Positions 60,545 to 64,000 of a stretch of DNA of 64,000 nucleotides are shown here, one piece after another. The position numbers were made by a program, and so were the translations under genes. Within the stretch, counting starts at the first letter, position 1. Each line of letters begins with the position of its first letter. This stretch comes from an uncultured Lachnospiraceae bacterium. Its GTDB lineage: Bacteria > Bacillota > Clostridia > Lachnospirales > Lachnospiraceae. Location: contig CAJTOL010000011.1 of assembly GCA_910577645.1 (NCBI GenBank), positions 31,390-95,389 of the forward strand, read 5' to 3'. The notes under the pieces were generated by a model. It was not told the DNA's origin and searched no databases. It saw only the letters and a list, made by a program, of their open reading frames with translations.

Positions 60545-61456
60545 ATGCTGGATATTTGTTTGCTGGGAACCGGAGGTATGATGCCTCTTCCCTATCGCTG
60601 GCTTACCTCTATGATGGCAAGATGCGATGGCAGCAGCCTTTTAATTGACTGCGGCGAGGGGACCCAGGTTGCTTTAAAGGAAAAAGGGTGGAGTCCCAAA
60701 CCCATTGATGTAATTTGTTTTACTCATTATCATGCTGACCATATCAGCGGCCTTCCGGGCCTGCTTCTCACCATGGGAAATGCGGAGAGGACGGAAGATT
60801 TGACTTTAATCGGCCCCAAAGGCTTGGAAAGAGTGGTAGGAGCGCTGCGGGTTATCGCTCCGGAGCTTCCTTTTGAGCTGCGTTTCATAGAGCTGACAGA
60901 ATCCCGTCAGCAGTTAAAGCTTGGCCCTTATACCATTGATGCCTATCGGGTCAATCACAATGTAATTTGCTATGGTTATACCATTTCCATTCCAAGAAAA
61001 GGCCGCTTTGATGTGGAGCGGGCTAAGGCCCAGAATATCCCCCAGCGCTTCTGGAAGCATCTCCAGATGGGAGAGACTGTGATGGATAAAGAACGGATTC
61101 TGACCCCGGATATGGTGCTGGGGGCGGCCCGGCGTGGGTTAAAGGTGTCCTACTGTACAGACACCCGGCCAGTGCCGGTTATTGCAGAATACGCCAGGGA
61201 TGCGGATCTGTTTATCTGCGAGGGTATGTACGGGGAGAAAGATAAGGCAGGCAAGGCCAGAGAAAACAAGCATATGACCTTTTATGAGGCTGCGGCTCTG
61301 GCAAAAGAGGCAGAGCCCCGCGAGATGTGGCTGACCCATTACAGCCCCTCTTTAACCCGCCCGGAAGAATTTATGGATGAAGTGAGAAAAATATTCCCCA
61401 GGACTAAGGCTGCAAAGGACGGATTCAGCCTGGCCCTGGATTTTGACCAAGAATAA
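60545..61456 (+). CDS. rnz: Ribonuclease Z
   Basis: tRNA 3'-end endonuclease of the metallo-beta-lactamase fold. 303 residues: GEGTQVALKEKG, the zinc motif FTHYHADHISGLPGLL, YCTDTRPV, CEGMYGEKDK and MWLTHYSPSL for the last ligand. The HxHxDH motif is intact. Standard length for the short form. It is followed after 12 bases by tsaD. Confidence 0.95.
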   Translation: MLDICLLGTGGMMPLPYRWLTSMMARCDGSSLLIDCGEGTQVALKEKGWSPKPIDVICFTHYHADHISGLPGLLLTMGNAERTEDLTLIGPKGLERVVGALRVIAPELPFELRFIELTESRQQLKLGPYTIDAYRVNHNVICYGYTISIPRKGRFDVERAKAQNIPQRFWKHLQMGETVMDKERILTPDMVLGAARRGLKVSYCTDTRPVPVIAEYARDADLFICEGMYGEKDKAGKARENKHMTFYEAAALAKEAEPREMWLTHYSPSLTRPEEFMDEVRKIFPRTKAAKDGFSLALDFDQE

Positions 61457-61468
61457 CGGAGGAATCCT

Positions 61469-62503
61469 ATGGAGAAATCAATAACAGAAGACGTTTTGAT
61501 CCTGGCAATCGAAAGCTCTTGCGATGAGACCGCCGCGTCGGTGGTAAAGAACGGCAGGGAGGTGCTTTCCAATGTGATTTCCTCCCAGATTGCCCTTCAT
61601 ACCCTTTATGGGGGCGTGGTGCCGGAACTGGCATCCAGAAAGCATATTGAAAAAATCAATCAAGTTGTGGAAAGCGCGCTTCTGGAGGCAGGCGTAACAT
61701 TGGAAGAGATTACTGCCATCGGCGTTACCTATGGCCCCGGTCTGGTAGGAGCCCTGCTGGTAGGTGTGGCGGAAGCCAAGGCTATTGCCTATGCAACAAA
61801 AAAGCCTTTAATCGGTGTCCACCATATTGAAGGTCACATATCTGCCAATTTTATTGAACATCCGGAACTGGAGCCTCCCTTTGTGTGCCTGATTGTTTCC
61901 GGCGGCCACACCCATTTGGTGATAGTAAAAGACTACGGCGAGTTTGAGATTATCGGCCGCACCAGAGACGATGCGGCAGGGGAGGCCTTCGACAAGGTGG
62001 CCCGGGCGGTGGGATTGGGCTATCCCGGCGGTCCCAAAATAGACAAGACTGCAAAGGAGGGAAATCCTCATGCCATTGAATTCCCCCGGGCCAAAATTGA
62101 GGGAAGTCCTTACGATTTCAGTTTCAGCGGTTTAAAATCTGCTGTGCTGAATTATATTAACCATGCCGCCATGACAGGGGAAGAGATTGCAGTTCCGGAT
62201 CTGGTGGCTTCTTTCCAAAACGCAGTGGTGGAATCCTTGGTGAGCCGGGCCGTTATGGCGGCTAAAGAATATGGTTATACCAAATTGGCCATTGCAGGCG
62301 GAGTGGCGTCTAATTCGGCTCTCAGGGCCGGTATGGCAGAAGCCTGCGAAAAAGAAGGAATTGACTTTTATTACCCGTCCCCTGTTTTTTGTACGGACAA
62401 TGGGGCTATGATCGGTGCGGCGGCCTATTATGAATATAAGAAGGGGATCCGCCACGGATGGGATTTAAACGCTGTTCCCAATCTGAAATTAGGGGAGAGG
62501 TAA
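61469..62503 (+). CDS. tsaD: tRNA N6-threonylcarbamoyltransferase TsaD
   Basis: Catalytic subunit for t6A37 of tRNA. 344 residues: LILAIESSCDETAASVVKNG, VPELASRKHIEKI, the metal-binding HHIEGHISANF, VSGGHTHLVIVKDYG, and ATP-site GGVASNSALRAG and CTDNGAMIGAAAYY. Together with tsaE and tsaB 7 kb upstream it completes most of the set (TsaC is not in this window). Confidence 0.97.
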   Translation: MEKSITEDVLILAIESSCDETAASVVKNGREVLSNVISSQIALHTLYGGVVPELASRKHIEKINQVVESALLEAGVTLEEITAIGVTYGPGLVGALLVGVAEAKAIAYATKKPLIGVHHIEGHISANFIEHPELEPPFVCLIVSGGHTHLVIVKDYGEFEIIGRTRDDAAGEAFDKVARAVGLGYPGGPKIDKTAKEGNPHAIEFPRAKIEGSPYDFSFSGLKSAVLNYINHAAMTGEEIAVPDLVASFQNAVVESLVSRAVMAAKEYGYTKLAIAGGVASNSALRAGMAEACEKEGIDFYYPSPVFCTDNGAMIGAAAYYEYKKGIRHGWDLNAVPNLKLGER

Positions 62504-62562
62504 CGGGCCTGACGGGCTTGACCGGACATGGCTCCGTAAATTCATATCAGGAGAAGAAATAT

Positions 62563-63282
62563 ATGGAGACAACGGCGGCAATTGTCCTGGCTGCAGGCCA
62601 GGGGAAACGGATGGAGAGTAAAATACAAAAGCAGTTTCTTCTATTAAATGGAAAACCTCTTATCGCCCATTCTCTGAAAGCCTTTGAGGAAAGCCGGATC
62701 GATCAGATTATTCTGGTAACCGGAGAGGATGAGATTTCCTATTGCAGGAAAGAGATTGTGGAAAAATACGGATTTTCCAAAGTGACTGCGGTTATTGCCG
62801 GAGGAAAAGAGCGCTATCATTCTGTCTATGAAGGATTAAAGGAAGCCGGGGAAGCGGAGTATGTCCTGATTCACGACGGAGCCAGACCCCTTTTAACGGA
62901 AGAAATAATTGACAGAGCTTTAAAGGGAGCCAAAGAGTACGGGGCCTGTGTGGCGGGGATGCCGGTAAAGGATACCATAAAAATTTCCGATGCCGGCGGC
63001 TTTGTGGAGGCCACTCCGGATCGCAGCAAGCTGTGGCAGATCCAAACTCCTCAGGCTTTTTCCTATTCCTGGATCCGGCAGGCTTATGACAAGCTGTTTT
63101 CTTCGGAAGAATATCAGAGGGGAGTTACGGATGATGCCATGGTGTTGGAAGCTATGTCCTGCCACAGAGTACGCTTAATAGAAGGGAGCTATTCTAATAT
63201 GAAAGTGACTACGCCGGAGGATATGGCAGTGGCAGAGGCTTTGATGAACTTTTCCGGGAATTTTAGACCAGGTAAAGAATAA
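62563..63282 (+). CDS. ispD: 2-C-methyl-D-erythritol 4-phosphate cytidylyltransferase
   Basis: MEP-pathway step making CDP-methylerythritol for isoprenoids. 239 residues from ATG 62563 (AGGAGAAG upstream; the frame from 62458 overlaps tsaD and is rejected). Motifs: AIVLAAGQGKRMESKIQKQFLLLNGKPLIAHSL, VLIHDGARPLL, GMPVKDTIK, TPQAFSY, TDDAMVLEA and GSYSNMKVTTPEDMAVAEAL. Confidence 0.96.
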   Translation: METTAAIVLAAGQGKRMESKIQKQFLLLNGKPLIAHSLKAFEESRIDQIILVTGEDEISYCRKEIVEKYGFSKVTAVIAGGKERYHSVYEGLKEAGEAEYVLIHDGARPLLTEEIIDRALKGAKEYGACVAGMPVKDTIKISDAGGFVEATPDRSKLWQIQTPQAFSYSWIRQAYDKLFSSEEYQRGVTDDAMVLEAMSCHRVRLIEGSYSNMKVTTPEDMAVAEALMNFSGNFRPGKE

Positions 63283-63406
63283 AAAGGATGAAAAAGGAGA
63301 AACTACCAGATATAGTGCAGGAAATACAAATTTTTACCATTTATTGGGGCGGAAAAATCTATCAAAAAGACCGTCAAAAAAAGTTGAAAAAAATGGAAAA
63401 ATGTCA

Positions 63407-63435
63407 TTGACAAATTGGCTTCTCCATGGTAGACT
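63407..63435 (+). promoter_or_regulatory. rRNA/tRNA operon promoter P1
   Basis: TTGACA (63407-63412), 17-base spacer, TAGACT (63430-63435). The preceding DNA is A-tract-rich, as in UP elements. Confidence 0.7.
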
Positions 63436-63510
63436 AATCGAGTCGCTTGACCAGCGGCCCACTAAAGAAAACCACTCAGAATGAACTTCGAAAAAAGATT
63501 AAAAAAGTTC

Positions 63511-63539
63511 TTGACAAACTTGGGTGAGTCTGGTAAAAT
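63511..63539 (+). promoter_or_regulatory. rRNA/tRNA operon promoter P2
   Basis: Consensus TTGACA (63511-63516), 17-base spacer, TAAAAT (63534-63539), ending 14 bases before the first tRNA. A-rich DNA lies upstream. Confidence 0.8.
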
Positions 63540-63553
63540 AGACAAGCACGTTT

Positions 63554-63639
63554 GGAGAGATATCGAAGTGGTCATAACGAGGCGGTCTTGAAAACCGTTT
63601 GTCCGCAAGGGCGCGTGGGTTCGAATCCCACTCTCTCCG
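63554..63639 (+). tRNA. tRNA-Ser(UGA)
   Basis: 86 bases; acceptor GGAGAGA (63554-63560) pairs with TCTCTCC (63632-63638), discriminator G. Anticodon loop CUUGAAA gives UGA; long variable arm (TTGTCCGCAAGGGCGC) and GGTTCGAATCC T-loop, as for class II serine tRNA. CCA is not encoded. Confidence 0.95.
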
Positions 63640-63697
63640 TTGGACGCGTTTTAAGGCGAGTCTTAGTTATAATTTAATAATTTGAGTTTTCAACCAA

Positions 63698-63786
63698 GCA
63701 GAAGTACCCAAGTGGTTGAAGGGGCTCCCCTGGAAAGGGAGTAGGTCGTTAGTAGCGGCGCGAGGGTTCAAATCCCTCCTTCTGCG
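63698..63786 (+). tRNA. tRNA-Ser(GGA)
   Basis: 89 bases; acceptor GCAGAAG (63698-63704) pairs with CTTCTGC (63779-63785), discriminator G. Anticodon loop CUGGAAA gives GGA; long variable arm and GGTTCAAATCC T-loop. CCA is not encoded. Confidence 0.95.
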
Positions 63787-63969
63787 CTCAGCTTTTGTAA
63801 AAGAGCTGAAAGCAAAGCACCTTAACAATTGAAGATTGAATAATACACAGACCCTGAAAATTCAAAGAACAAAGGCCAGGAAAACGGCCGTGAGTTCGAG
63901 AGAATTCAGAACGAAACCAAGTAAAACGGGAAAGATTAAAGCTAGAGTTAATCAAGCCCGGACAAACCA
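63787..63969 (+). promoter_or_regulatory. Pre-16S leader with boxA-like element
   Basis: Contains the hairpin CAGCTTTTGTAAAAGAGCTG (63788-63807), a boxA-like AGCACCTTAACAATT (about 63815-63829) that would recruit antitermination factors, and a GGCC..GGCC hairpin. No further tRNA is present before the 16S start. Confidence 0.5.
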
Positions 63970-64000
63970 TAACAAGAGAGTTTGATCCTGGCTCAGGATG
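63970..64000 (+). rRNA. rrs: 16S ribosomal RNA, first 31 bases (cut by window end)
   Basis: AGAGTTTGATCCTGGCTCAG (63977-63996) is the universal 16S 5' sequence (E. coli positions 8-27), placing the mature start near 63970. It is the start of a ribosomal operon led by two serine tRNAs. Confidence 0.95.

Overview
The window reads as chromosomal DNA of a low-to-mid GC Firmicute of the Lachnospiraceae type (gut Clostridia). The evidence is gene content and order: the SCIFF peptide/ScfB maturase cluster embedded in TIGR04086-secDF-tgt-yajC, a fused SecDF, a frameshifted prfB, AGGAGG-type ribosome binding sites, TTGACA/TATAAT promoters and frequent TTG/GTG starts. It is inferred from these features only; no database search was possible.

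Layout. 1-9.2 kb: envelope and proteostasis genes (3' part of a LytR-CpsA-Psr protein, an HtrA protease, a divergent ClpX paralogue, a Csp-like subtilisin, a LspA-type peptidase, a CNNM/CorC protein). 9.3-15.4 kb: TIGR04086 membrane protein, SCIFF precursor (scfA, 48 aa) and its radical SAM maturase (scfB), secDF, tgt, yajC. 15.4-29.6 kb: sugar-acid catabolism in three blocks: a GntR regulator with a dehydratase and a GntP permease; uxuA-uxuB; and a dehydratase-TRAP transporter-IclR-RraA-like aldolase operon. The first two blocks carry related palindromes at their promoters. 29.7-36.1 kb: a divergent carbohydrate locus, with an unusual LacI regulator fused to a solute-binding domain on one side and a GDPD phosphodiesterase plus ABC binding protein and two permeases (no ATPase) on the other. 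36.2-41.7 kb: an accessory stretch with PadR plus a flavodoxin/SCP2/membrane fusion, a GNAT, a small HExxH membrane protein, and decayed genes (methyltransferase remnant, DUF3791/DUF3990 remnant). 41.8-50.1 kb: hpf, a DnaA-box cluster, secA, prfB, an ACT regulator, hom, lysC. 50.3-63.3 kb: DUF4190 protein, tex, YcxB-like protein, tsaE-tsaB-rimI, a vWA lipoprotein, an MBOAT/AlgJ-like O-acetylation pair, rnz, tsaD, ispD. 63.3-64 kb: tandem rRNA promoters, two tRNA-Ser genes and the first bases of 16S rRNA.

How parts work together: uxuB and uxuA feed 2-keto-3-deoxygluconate, and the two IlvD/Edd-type dehydratases probably deliver related 2-keto-3-deoxy acids from imported aldonates. tsaE, tsaB and tsaD provide most of the t6A tRNA modification set. 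SecA and SecDF-YajC belong to the Sec pathway.

The most interesting signals are: a family of modular, nested intergenic hairpins sharing the arm TTTCATTTTGC; a prfB frameshift site that uses TAA instead of TGA; a cluster of six DnaA-box-like 9-mers upstream of secA; the LacI/solute-binding-protein fusion; and the flavodoxin-SCP2-membrane fusion. No CRISPR array, intact insertion sequence or prophage was seen.
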